Shown: positions 1 to 6,701 of the stretch, one piece after another
Position numbering within the stretch: position 1 is the first letter of the stretch
Layout of the letters: the number at the start of each line of letters is the position of its first letter
Origin: JAKSPM01 sp964450645
GTDB lineage: Bacteria > Bacillota > Clostridia > Oscillospirales > Oscillospiraceae
DNA: 64,000 nt
Direction: 5' to 3'
Assembly: GCA_964450645.1 (NCBI GenBank)
Contig: CAYVEB010000002.1
Location: 62,001-126,000 of the forward strand
Program-made: the position numbers and the translations under genes
Notes under the pieces: generated by a model
What the model saw: the letters and a program-made list of their open reading frames with translations, nothing else
Told to the model about the DNA's origin: nothing
Database searches by the model: none

Positions 1-1229
1 CCGATCAGCTTCACCAGGCGGAAGCCCAGCTTGTCGGCTTGTCCGACGGGCAAAACGCCGCCACACAGGCGCACAGCCGTCTGCGCGAGCGGATCACGGC
101 CATTCAGTTGGACGTCGCCGCGCTGGAAGCGGAGCAAACCGCCAGCCAGGCGGCCGCCCGGCAGCTGCGCCAGCTGATTGAAGCCATGCAAGGCGACCGC
201 GCCCAAAAGACGTCTTTAATCGACCGCTATACGCAAGAAAACCAGGCCCTTTCCGAGCAGATTGCCGCGATTCAGGCCCAGCAGTCCGAGCAAGCCGAAA
301 AAACGGAGGCCAAGCGGCGGGAATTGCGCCAGTCCCTCCAGGATCGCGCGGCCATCGAGGCCCAGAAAACCAGAACCGACAAGGATGCCCAGGACAAAAG
401 CAAGGGCATTTTGGACCTGGAGCGGGAGAGCGCCCGCCTGGAAAACCGCAAGGCCACCGCCGAATTGGAGGAAAAGCAGCTGATCGACAAGCTCTGGGAC
501 ACTTACCAGCTCACTCCTTCCACCGCCAGTTCCGTTAAGGCGGAAATTGAGAGCCTTGCCCAAGCCAACCGGAGCATCGCCGCTCTCAAGCGGAAGATCG
601 GCGCCCTCGGCACTCCGAACTTAGGCGCAATCGACGAATTTGCGCGGGTCAATGAACGATATCAATATCTGACCAGCCAGCGCGACGACGTGCTGACGTC
701 CAAGCGGGAGCTGGAAACCATCATCCGCGATATCACCGGCCATATGACCGAAATTTTCCTGGCCGAATTTGCCAAAATCAACACCTATTTTGGTCAGACG
801 TTTGTGGAGATGTTTGGCGGCGGGAAGGCGTCGCTGGTGCTGGAGGATCCGGACGATCCCCTCGCCTGCGGCATCGACATCCGCGTCCAGCCGCCCGGCA
901 AGCAGTTGAAAACCATTACGCTCCTGTCCGGCGGCGAGAAAGCCTTTGTGGCGATCGCGCTGTATTTTGCCATCTTAAAGGTGCGCCCCACCCCCTTTTG
1001 TATGCTCGACGAGATCGACGCCGCCCTGGACGACCGCAACGTGCAGCGCTTCGCCAGCTATCTGCGCAACCTGTGCAAGAAGACCCAGTTTATCGTCATC
1101 ACACACCGGCGCGGCACCATGGAAGAAGCGGATATGCTCTATGGGGTCACCATGCAGGAGCAGGGCGTGTCCAAAATCCTTCGCCTGGACTTAAAGCAGC
1201 TGGAAACCCAGCTGGGAATTGTAGAATAA
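1..1229 (+). CDS. smc: Chromosome segregation protein SMC, C-terminal part (5' end outside window)
   Basis: The reading frame is open from base 3 and runs to a TAA at 1227-1229, so the true start lies left of the window. What is visible is the end of a long coiled coil (Ala/Gln/Glu/Arg-rich, to about 1/2 of the stretch) followed by the C-terminal ATPase half-head. The head holds the ABC signature LSGGEKAF and a Walker B stretch FCMLDEIDAALD, then the D-loop and switch region (VITHRRGTME). In SMC proteins the two half-heads join to form the ATPase that drives chromosome condensation with ScpA/ScpB. ftsY starts 10 bases downstream, the usual Firmicutes order smc-ftsY. RecN or SbcC are less likely because of the SMC-type DEIDAALDD motif and this neighbour. 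Confidence 0.95.
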   Translation, partial: DQLHQAEAQLVGLSDGQNAATQAHSRLRERITAIQLDVAALEAEQTASQAAARQLRQLIEAMQGDRAQKTSLIDRYTQENQALSEQIAAIQAQQSEQAEKTEAKRRELRQSLQDRAAIEAQKTRTDKDAQDKSKGILDLERESARLENRKATAELEEKQLIDKLWDTYQLTPSTASSVKAEIESLAQANRSIAALKRKIGALGTPNLGAIDEFARVNERYQYLTSQRDDVLTSKRELETIIRDITGHMTEIFLAEFAKINTYFGQTFVEMFGGGKASLVLEDPDDPLACGIDIRVQPPGKQLKTITLLSGGEKAFVAIALYFAILKVRPTPFCMLDEIDAALDDRNVQRFASYLRNLCKKTQFIVITHRRGTMEEADMLYGVTMQEQGVSKILRLDLKQLETQLGIVE

Positions 1230-1239
1230 GAGGTAAGTT

Positions 1240-2145
1240 ATGTCTTTTTTTGAAAAAATCAAAGCAGGTCTTTCCAAAACCCGCAAAGCGATGGCCAATA
1301 CGGTCGGCGGGCTGTTCTCGGCGTTCAGCAGCGCCAACGACGAATTTTTTGACGAGCTGGAGGAGAACATGATCCTGGCGGACATGGGCGTGGAGACCTC
1401 CGCCCAGGCGGTGGAGCTGCTGCGCCGCCGCGTCAAGGACGAACGTCTGAAAACGGCGGAGGAAATCCAGGCCGCGCTGCGGCAGATTCTCATCCAGATG
1501 CTCCAGGTCGGTTCTACCGAACTGCGCATCGGCACGCGGCCATCGGTCATTTTGGTGGTCGGCGTCAACGGCGTGGGGAAGACGACCACTATCGGGAAGC
1601 TGGCAAGCCTCCTGCGCCAGGAACACAAGCGGGTTTTGCTGTGCGCGGCCGACACCTTCCGGGCCGCCGCCGCGGATCAGTTGGAAATCTGGGCGCAGCG
1701 CAGCGGCGCGGACATCGTGCGCCAGCACGAGGGCGCGGACCCGGCGTCCGTCGTCTACGACTCTATCCAGGCGGCCAAGGCCAGAGGAACGGACGTCATT
1801 TTATGCGACACCGCCGGCCGGCTCCACAACAAGGCCAATTTGATGAACGAGCTGGCGAAGATCTCCCGCGTGATCGACCGGGAACTGCCCGACGCGGACA
1901 AGGAAGTCCTGCTGGTGCTCGACGGCACCACCGGCCAGAACGGACTTATTCAAGCCAGGGAATTTTCAAAGATCACCAACGTCACCGGCATCGCCCTGAC
2001 CAAGCTGGACGGCACCGCCAAGGGCGGCATCGTGATCTCAGTGGCCTGTGCTCTGCAAATCCCGGTAAAATTTGTGGGCGTAGGCGAAAAGGCGGACGAC
2101 CTGATGCCGTTTCTTCCGGAAGACTTCGTCAACGCGTTGATTTAA
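1240..2145 (+). CDS. ftsY: Signal recognition particle receptor FtsY
   Basis: 301 residues, SRP-type GTPase with an N-terminal helical bundle and NG domain. Visible motifs: G1 GVNGVGKTTT, the family loop DTFRAAAADQLEIWA, G3 DTAGRLHNK, and G4 TKLDGTAKGG followed by the closing GVGEKADDLMPF. It docks SRP-ribosome complexes to the Sec translocon at the membrane. There is only a short N-terminal region, as in Gram-positive FtsY, without the long acidic A domain of E. coli. It starts at ATG 1240 after an AGAGGT ribosome site and follows smc directly, so the two are probably co-transcribed. Its partner gene ffh is near the other end of this window instead of directly downstream. Confidence 0.97.
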   Translation: MSFFEKIKAGLSKTRKAMANTVGGLFSAFSSANDEFFDELEENMILADMGVETSAQAVELLRRRVKDERLKTAEEIQAALRQILIQMLQVGSTELRIGTRPSVILVVGVNGVGKTTTIGKLASLLRQEHKRVLLCAADTFRAAAADQLEIWAQRSGADIVRQHEGADPASVVYDSIQAAKARGTDVILCDTAGRLHNKANLMNELAKISRVIDRELPDADKEVLLVLDGTTGQNGLIQAREFSKITNVTGIALTKLDGTAKGGIVISVACALQIPVKFVGVGEKADDLMPFLPEDFVNALI

Positions 2146-2159
2146 CGGGGAGTTTCAAG

Positions 2160-2759
2160 ATGAAGGTTGTATTGGCAAGTCAAAATTCCCATAAATTGGC
2201 GGAGTTGCGGGAAATCCTGACCCAATACGGGTTAGAAATTATCCTGGAATCCGATCTGGGCCTGCGGATCGAGGTGGAGGAAACCGGCTCGACCTTTGAG
2301 GAAAACTCCATGCTTAAAGCCCAGGCTGTGATGCGGGCGACACACCTGCCCACGATCGCCGACGATTCCGGGCTGCAGGTGGACGCGCTGGACGGCGCGC
2401 CGGGGATCTACTCCGCGCGCTACGGCGGCGAGGGTCTGAGCGGGCTTGACTACCTGCTTAAGCAAATGGAGGGAATCCCCCTGGAAAAGCGAACCGCGCG
2501 GTTCGTTTGTGTGATCACCCTGTTGCGTCCGGACGGGACGAGCATCGTCGCCCGCGGAACCTGCGAGGGGCGGATCACCACCGAACGGCGGGGAGAGGGC
2601 GGCTTTGGTTATGACCCCGTCTTCTACGTGCCGGGCGAGGGCTGCACCTACGCGCAGATGCCAAAATCGCGGAAAAACAGAATTTCCCATCGGGCCAACG
2701 CGCTCAGAGCTTTTGTGGCCCAGCTGAAAAAGGAGGAGCAAACGGATGCTGACAAGTAA
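2160..2759 (+). CDS. rdgB: RdgB/HAM1-type non-canonical purine NTP pyrophosphatase
   Basis: 199 residues starting MKVVLASQNSHKLAELREIL, the typical Ham1/RdgB opening (usually ASxNxxKxxE). Other family motifs are TFEENSMLKA, the active-site stretch IADDSGLQVDALDGAPGIYSA... (kept over residues 60-80), GEGGFGYDPVFY and the C-terminal SHRANALRAF. The enzyme hydrolyses dITP, XTP and ITP to the monophosphate and keeps damaged purines out of DNA and RNA. The open frame reaches far upstream inside ftsY; ATG 2160 is chosen because it begins the conserved domain and follows GGGGAG. It is 14 bases downstream of ftsY and overlaps yhbY by 14 bases, which suggests one operon. Confidence 0.95.
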   Translation: MKVVLASQNSHKLAELREILTQYGLEIILESDLGLRIEVEETGSTFEENSMLKAQAVMRATHLPTIADDSGLQVDALDGAPGIYSARYGGEGLSGLDYLLKQMEGIPLEKRTARFVCVITLLRPDGTSIVARGTCEGRITTERRGEGGFGYDPVFYVPGEGCTYAQMPKSRKNRISHRANALRAFVAQLKKEEQTDADK

Positions 2760-3195
2760 ACAGCGCGCCGAGCTGCGCGCCAAGGCCAACGGTTTGGACA
2801 CCACCTTGATGGTGGGTAAGGAAGGCGTCAGCCCCAGCGTCATCGACCAGGCGGAGATTTTATTGCATGCCAAAGAGCTGATCAAGGGCCGCGTTTTGGA
2901 AGCCGCTCTTCTGACCGCGCGGGAGGCCGCCGACGCCATCTGCGAGGCCACCGGCGCGGACGCGGTGCAAACGGTAGGCTCCAAGTTTGTCCTCTACCGC
3001 TACAGTCCGCGGCTGCATCAGCAGCCGCCCAAGCACGCGCACAACACCGTGCGCAGGGCGACCGCCAATCCGGTTCGCAAGGGCGTGCAAAAGCGCCGCG
3101 CCAAGGCGAAGGCTGAACGGGAAAAGCGGGCAGAATATTTCCACGAAGAGGCCGTAAAGGCGGCCATCGCGAAGCGGAAAGAATCGGGCCGTTAA
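2746..3195 (+). CDS. yhbY: YhbY-type ribosome-assembly RNA-binding protein with C-terminal extension
   Basis: 149 residues. The first ~95 match the CRM/YhbY fold: MLTSKQRAELRAKANGLD at the start, VGKEGVSPSVIDQAEILLHA (positions ~24-43), ELIKGRV and the end VQTVGSKFVLYRYSPR. YhbY associates with pre-50S particles. The remaining ~55 residues are strongly basic (RKGVQKRRAKAKAEREKRAE) and are longer than in most YhbY proteins; they may add non-specific RNA binding, which is inference. The ribosome site AGGAGGAG (2731-2738) lies inside the end of rdgB, and the 14-base overlap suggests translational coupling. YhbY next to nadD is common in Firmicutes. Confidence 0.9.
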   Translation: MLTSKQRAELRAKANGLDTTLMVGKEGVSPSVIDQAEILLHAKELIKGRVLEAALLTAREAADAICEATGADAVQTVGSKFVLYRYSPRLHQQPPKHAHNTVRRATANPVRKGVQKRRAKAKAEREKRAEYFHEEAVKAAIAKRKESGR

Positions 3196-3252
3196 TCGCC
3201 TGTATTATAAAAACCCAAAGAAAAAATTAGAGATGCAATACAAGCGCGGGAG

Positions 3253-4452
3253 GTGTTTTCCATCGCCAGAATCGGTATTTTCGGCGGCACATTCAATCCC
3301 ATTCACAACGGGCATGTGCTGGCATTGAAAGAATTTTATAAACGGCTTCAATTGGATCGCGTTCTCGTAATCCCCGCTGCAATTCCGCCCCACAAGGCGC
3401 TGCCCCAAGGCTCGCCGGACGCGCAGACGCGCCTGGGAATGGTGCGCGCGGCGCTGGCAGGGCTGGACTTCGTGACCGTCAGCGATTTGGAGATCCGGCG
3501 CAGCGGAAAGAGCTACACCTCCGACACCCTGCGGCAGCTGCGCGCGCAATTTCCCCGTGATCAGCTGCTGCTGCTGATGGGGACGGATTCCTATCTGAAG
3601 CTGCCAAGCTGGCATGAGCCGGAGACGGTGCTGGCGCTTTCCACGGTGGTATGCGCCCACCGACATGAGGACCGCGATGGCGAACTGCTGCGCCAGCAGC
3701 AGAATTTGCTCGCGCGGTTCGGTGCACGGACGGTTTTGCTGGACAATTCCTTCGTGGATATCTCCTCGTCCACCGTGCGGCGAATGCTGGCCTTTGGCTG
3801 CGGGGAGCCGTATGTGCCCGCGTCGGTGATGGCGCAGATTGACCGGGAGGCGCTGTATCACGTCCACGCCGACTGGAAACAGTTGCCGATGGAGCGTCTC
3901 AAGGAATGTAGCCTCCAGCTGCACAAGAAAAGCCGCCGCGCCCATGCGCTGGGCTGCTGCGAAACGGCCGTCCGGCTGGCCGAGCAATACGGCGCCGATC
4001 CGGTCGCCGCCGCCCGCGCGGGAATTTTGCACGACATCACCAAGGCGCTCGATGGGCCGGAACAGTTGCAATTGTGTAAAAAATATGATATACTCATCAG
4101 TAATCTGGAAGCACAAAACGAAAAACTGCTCCACGCCAAAACCGGAGCGGAGATCGCCCGGCGGATTTTCGGGGAGAGCGAGCTTGTCTGCGACGCAATC
4201 TATTGGCATACGACCGGGAAGGCGGATATGACGCTGCTGGAAAAAATAATCTATCTTGCCGACTATATCGAGCCGACCAGGGACTTTGACGGCGTAGAGA
4301 ACCTGCGCGCGCTCGCCTGGACCGATCTGGACGCCGCTGTGCTGGCGGGTCTGGCGTCGGCGTTGGAGCTGGTTCGCAGCCGCGGCAAGCAGATTGATCC
4401 CAATTCCCAGGCGGCCTGGGAATTCTTAGCCGGTGAAAGGATGGTATTATGA
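3253..4452 (+). CDS. nadD: Fused nicotinate-nucleotide adenylyltransferase (NadD) and YqeK-type HD phosphohydrolase
   Basis: 399 residues with two enzymes in one chain. Residues 1-~200 are NadD: GGTFNPIHNGH (11-21) is the nucleotidyltransferase signature and ISSSTVRRML (170-179) the second one. Residues ~215-399 are a YqeK-like HD domain: H231 of RAHALGCCETA, H260-D261 of ILHDITKAL, then YWHTTGKADMTLLEKIIYLADYIEPTRDF. NadD makes deamido-NAD; YqeK proteins hydrolyse Ap4A-type dinucleotides. The two are usually separate neighbouring genes, nadD then yqeK. The start is uncertain: the first in-frame start codon is GTG 3253, which overlaps its own ribosome site (GGGAGGTG, 3248-3255); a start at ATC 3262 would have better spacing. 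The last four bases (ATGA) overlap the next gene. Confidence 0.93.
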   Translation: MFSIARIGIFGGTFNPIHNGHVLALKEFYKRLQLDRVLVIPAAIPPHKALPQGSPDAQTRLGMVRAALAGLDFVTVSDLEIRRSGKSYTSDTLRQLRAQFPRDQLLLLMGTDSYLKLPSWHEPETVLALSTVVCAHRHEDRDGELLRQQQNLLARFGARTVLLDNSFVDISSSTVRRMLAFGCGEPYVPASVMAQIDREALYHVHADWKQLPMERLKECSLQLHKKSRRAHALGCCETAVRLAEQYGADPVAAARAGILHDITKALDGPEQLQLCKKYDILISNLEAQNEKLLHAKTGAEIARRIFGESELVCDAIYWHTTGKADMTLLEKIIYLADYIEPTRDFDGVENLRALAWTDLDAAVLAGLASALELVRSRGKQIDPNSQAAWEFLAGERMVL

Positions 4453-5840
4453 ATAAGCAGAAAAACGAAGCCCAGCGCGTGCCCGAGCGCCGCGCCGGCG
4501 ACACAAGGTTATCGCCCGGCGGCCGGAGCGCGATCGCGCTTGTGCTGTCGGCGGTCGTGTGCATCGCGACCATTTGGAGCGTTTTGTCCAACGTCCGCTC
4601 GCAAAGCGCCGCCAGCCTGACGCCCCCGGAGACGGAGGCCACAGCCGCCGAGTCCCAATCCACCGAGCAGCCAAAGCCTACGCAGCCCGAAGTGGAACCG
4701 GCCAACCCGCTGGAAGGCATCTACAACCTGCTCCTGGCCGGCACCGACGAAGAGGATATGCAGGTCGATACGCTCATGATTCTCCAGCTGGACACCAACA
4801 AGGGCAAAACCGTGCTTTTGAGCATCCCCCGGGAAACGCTGATCTTTGGCAACTACTCCGTGCCGAAAATCTCCACGGTCTACGGCAACGCGGGCGGCGG
4901 CGAAAAGGGTGCGACTGCGCTGATCAATGCGGTGACCGATGTGATCGGGTTCCCGCTCGACGGCTACGTGATTCAGACGCCCGACCAGTTCCGGCAGCTG
5001 GTGGACAAGCTGTCCGGCGTTGACTTTGATGTCCCGCGGGATATGACCGAAGAAGAAATCGAATTGGAGGAAGGCACACAGCACCTGGACGGCGCGACCG
5101 CCGACGCGCTGATGCGCTTCCGTGACTATGAGGAGGAGAACGCCGAGCGTCCGGAGGTCCAGCAGGACTTTCTCCGTGCGCTGTTCGCCCGATTCCAGGA
5201 GACCGGCGAGACGCCGGAGGGCATGGCATCGCAGATCAAAAACCTGATGAAAACGGATTTGGATTCGGACTTGCTCATCCATCTGCTCGACCATCTGCTC
5301 ACCTGCGATCCGGACAGTTTGCAAGGGTATACCCTCCCCGGAGAGGACGTGACCATCCGCGGCGCGGAATATTATCAGCTCGACGAGGAAGCAATCCTGA
5401 AGTTGATTAACAAATCCTGCAACCCACTGGATCGCGATCTGACCCAATATGATATTTTTATTCGCACAAAAGACGATTTCGGCGGAACGGGCTATGTCCC
5501 AGATACAGACGATTACACTGCCTGGCTCAACAGTCTGACCGAGAACACCTCGCCCGGCAGCGAGGTAGGTCCGGCCGACCCGACCTGGCTCCCCAGCGAA
5601 TCAGAAGATCCGTCCACAGACCCGGTGGATCCTTCCGCGACGGTTGAGCCGTCCCAGTGGTTCGACCCGTCGGAGTCGGCCGATCCCACCGATCCCACCG
5701 ATTTCACCGATCCGACGGATCCGTTGGAACCCACAGATCCCACGGATCCCACCGACGCACCGCCCACGGATCCGGTGCAGCCCGATCCCGTAGAGCCGAC
5801 TACACCCGAACCGACTTCGGGCGATCCGGAAGAACCTTAA
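4449..5840 (+). CDS. LytR-CpsA-Psr (LCP) family protein with Asp/Pro/Thr-rich tail
   Basis: 463 residues. A membrane anchor (SAIALVLSAVVCIATIWSVL, ~residues 20-40) is followed by a Ser/Glu/Pro linker and an LCP domain (~90-240) with VDTLMILQLDT, LLSIPRETL, NAVTDVIGFPLDGYV and DGATADALMRFRDY. LCP proteins transfer undecaprenyl-linked glycopolymers (teichoic acid, capsule) to peptidoglycan outside the cell. After about residue 350 the sequence becomes low complexity, ending in DPT/DPTDP repeats that are visible in DNA as imperfect 9-bp GATCCCACC units (about 5682-5756). The ATG overlaps the nadD-yqeK stop (ATGA), so it is translationally coupled. An LCP gene between yqeK and rsfS is a common Clostridia arrangement. 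Confidence 0.9.
   Translation: MNKQKNEAQRVPERRAGDTRLSPGGRSAIALVLSAVVCIATIWSVLSNVRSQSAASLTPPETEATAAESQSTEQPKPTQPEVEPANPLEGIYNLLLAGTDEEDMQVDTLMILQLDTNKGKTVLLSIPRETLIFGNYSVPKISTVYGNAGGGEKGATALINAVTDVIGFPLDGYVIQTPDQFRQLVDKLSGVDFDVPRDMTEEEIELEEGTQHLDGATADALMRFRDYEEENAERPEVQQDFLRALFARFQETGETPEGMASQIKNLMKTDLDSDLLIHLLDHLLTCDPDSLQGYTLPGEDVTIRGAEYYQLDEEAILKLINKSCNPLDRDLTQYDIFIRTKDDFGGTGYVPDTDDYTAWLNSLTENTSPGSEVGPADPTWLPSESEDPSTDPVDPSATVEPSQWFDPSESADPTDPTDFTDPTDPLEPTDPTDPTDAPPTDPVQPDPVEPTTPEPTSGDPEEP
5682..5756 (+). repeat. Imperfect 9-bp tandem repeats encoding Asp-Pro-Thr
   Basis: Consecutive GATCCCACC-like 9-mers encode (DPT)n in the tail of the LCP protein. Such units can change copy number by slippage while keeping the frame. 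No function beyond a flexible extracellular spacer can be read from the sequence. Confidence 0.75.
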
Positions 5841-5855
5841 AGAAGGAGAACGCTT

Positions 5856-6221
5856 ATGAATACTCCCAAGCAAATTGCCGCTGCGGCGGTAAAAGCCCTG
5901 GATGAAAAAAACGGCCAGAACATCAAGATTTTGCAGATCACGGAAGTCTCCACGCTGGCGGACTACTTTGTGATTTGCACCGGCACCTCCAATACGCACA
6001 TCAAGACGCTGTGCGACGCTGTCGACGAAGCTGTCGGCGCATTGGAAGAACCGATGCTCCACCGGGAAGGCCATCGCAGCGGCACATGGGTGCTGATGGA
6101 CTTTGGCTGCGTGGTGGTCCATGTGTTCACAGACGAGACGCGGGCTTTCTACGATCTGGAACGTCTGTGGAGCGATGGGACGCCGGTCGACCTGGATCAA
6201 TTTTTGAACAGCGGGGAATAA
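5856..6221 (+). CDS. rsfS: Ribosomal silencing factor RsfS
   Basis: 121 residues of the RsfS/Iojap family: LDEKNGQNIKILQITEVSTLADYFVICTG... near residues 15-40, then EGHRSGTWVLMDFGCVVVHVF and DETRAFYDLERLW. RsfS binds L14 on free 50S subunits and blocks joining with 30S when nutrients are scarce. Start ATG 5856 follows AAGGAGAA with good spacing. It is the last gene of the nadD-yqeK-LCP-rsfS set; a repeat element and a new promoter follow, so leuS is separately transcribed. Confidence 0.96.
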   Translation: MNTPKQIAAAAVKALDEKNGQNIKILQITEVSTLADYFVICTGTSNTHIKTLCDAVDEAVGALEEPMLHREGHRSGTWVLMDFGCVVVHVFTDETRAFYDLERLWSDGTPVDLDQFLNSGE

Positions 6222-6227
6222 TTTTGG

Positions 6228-6393
6228 GGCAACACCGCACAATTCTGATGGTGCAGATGCGCGGTCGGATTTTTTCGCCAAACAATACTACCCGGCGACG
6301 GCTGTCCTGCCGTACCGCTTAGGAGGTTTGTGCAGTTTCAAGGAAAAGCAGATTTGCCATCAAATCATTCGCCGTGAATTGTGCGGCGGTGCG
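6228..6393. repeat. Palindromic dispersed repeat, copy 1 (166 bp)
   Basis: Begins GGCAACACCGCACAATTC and ends GAATTGTGCGGCGGTGC. The terminal 11-mer CCGCACAATTC is repeated in perfect inverted form at the other end. Further in, TTTTTCGCCAAAC-type and GTTT...GGAAAA-type blocks and a central ACGGC/GCCGT hairpin also pair, so the whole element can fold back on itself. It closely matches the copies at 46952 and 62451. It fills the rsfS-leuS gap and stops one base before the -35 of the leuS promoter. No open frame was found in it. Confidence 0.85.
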
Positions 6394-6394
6394 C

Positions 6395-6423
6395 TTGACA
6401 AATTTGCCAAAATCTCGTATAAT
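6395..6423 (+). promoter_or_regulatory. leuS T-box promoter, TTGACA-17-TATAAT
   Basis: TTGACA (6395-6400) and TATAAT (6418-6423) with a 17-base spacer, an exact vegetative consensus. It lies directly after the palindromic repeat and drives the T-box leader and leuS. Confidence 0.9.
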
Positions 6424-6429
6424 ATCTGT

Positions 6430-6678
6430 GAAAAAGACGATGAAGGGAATCCGGTGGGGCGTTTCCTTTCAGAGAGCCGGCGGTTGGTGCAAGCCGGCAG
6501 GAAGCCCTGTCCGCACTCATCCCGGAGTTGGCCGCCTGAACGCAGTAGGGCGGCACGGGCTGTCCCGTTACAGGCGAGACCCTTTGGGTCACTGAGCGCG
6601 CAGCGGGCGACCGCGCGCGAAATCAGGGTGGTAACGCGTTCAAACGCCCCTGGCCTTTCCGGCCCGGGGCGTATTTTT
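6430..6678 (+). promoter_or_regulatory. Leucine T-box riboswitch
   Basis: Stem I starts with AGAGAGCCGGCGGTTGGTG, the usual T-box opening with the G-rich bulge. A CTC triplet at 6516-6518 is placed as the specifier codon (Leu). The T-box itself is AGGGTGGTAACGCG (6625-6638); it differs from the common AGGGTGGNACCGCG by one base. Its TGGT bulge (6629-6632) would pair with an ACCA tRNA end, which fits the A73 discriminator of tRNA-Leu. A terminator follows and then leuS. Uncharged tRNA-Leu should stabilise the antiterminator and let leuS be transcribed. Confidence 0.93.
6644..6678 (+). terminator. Regulated terminator of the leuS T-box
   Basis: ACGCCCC (6644-6650) pairs with GGGGCGT (6666-6672), with an inner GGCC/GGCC part, followed by ATTTTTATT. 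It is the off-state hairpin that competes with the T-box antiterminator. Confidence 0.88.
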
Positions 6679-6701
6679 ATTGCACAGGAAAGAGGTCATG
6701 T

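Noticed and set aside
5682..5756. CRISPR-like array in the 9-bp repeats
   Set aside because: Units are in frame, directly adjacent and encode DPT; there are no spacers.
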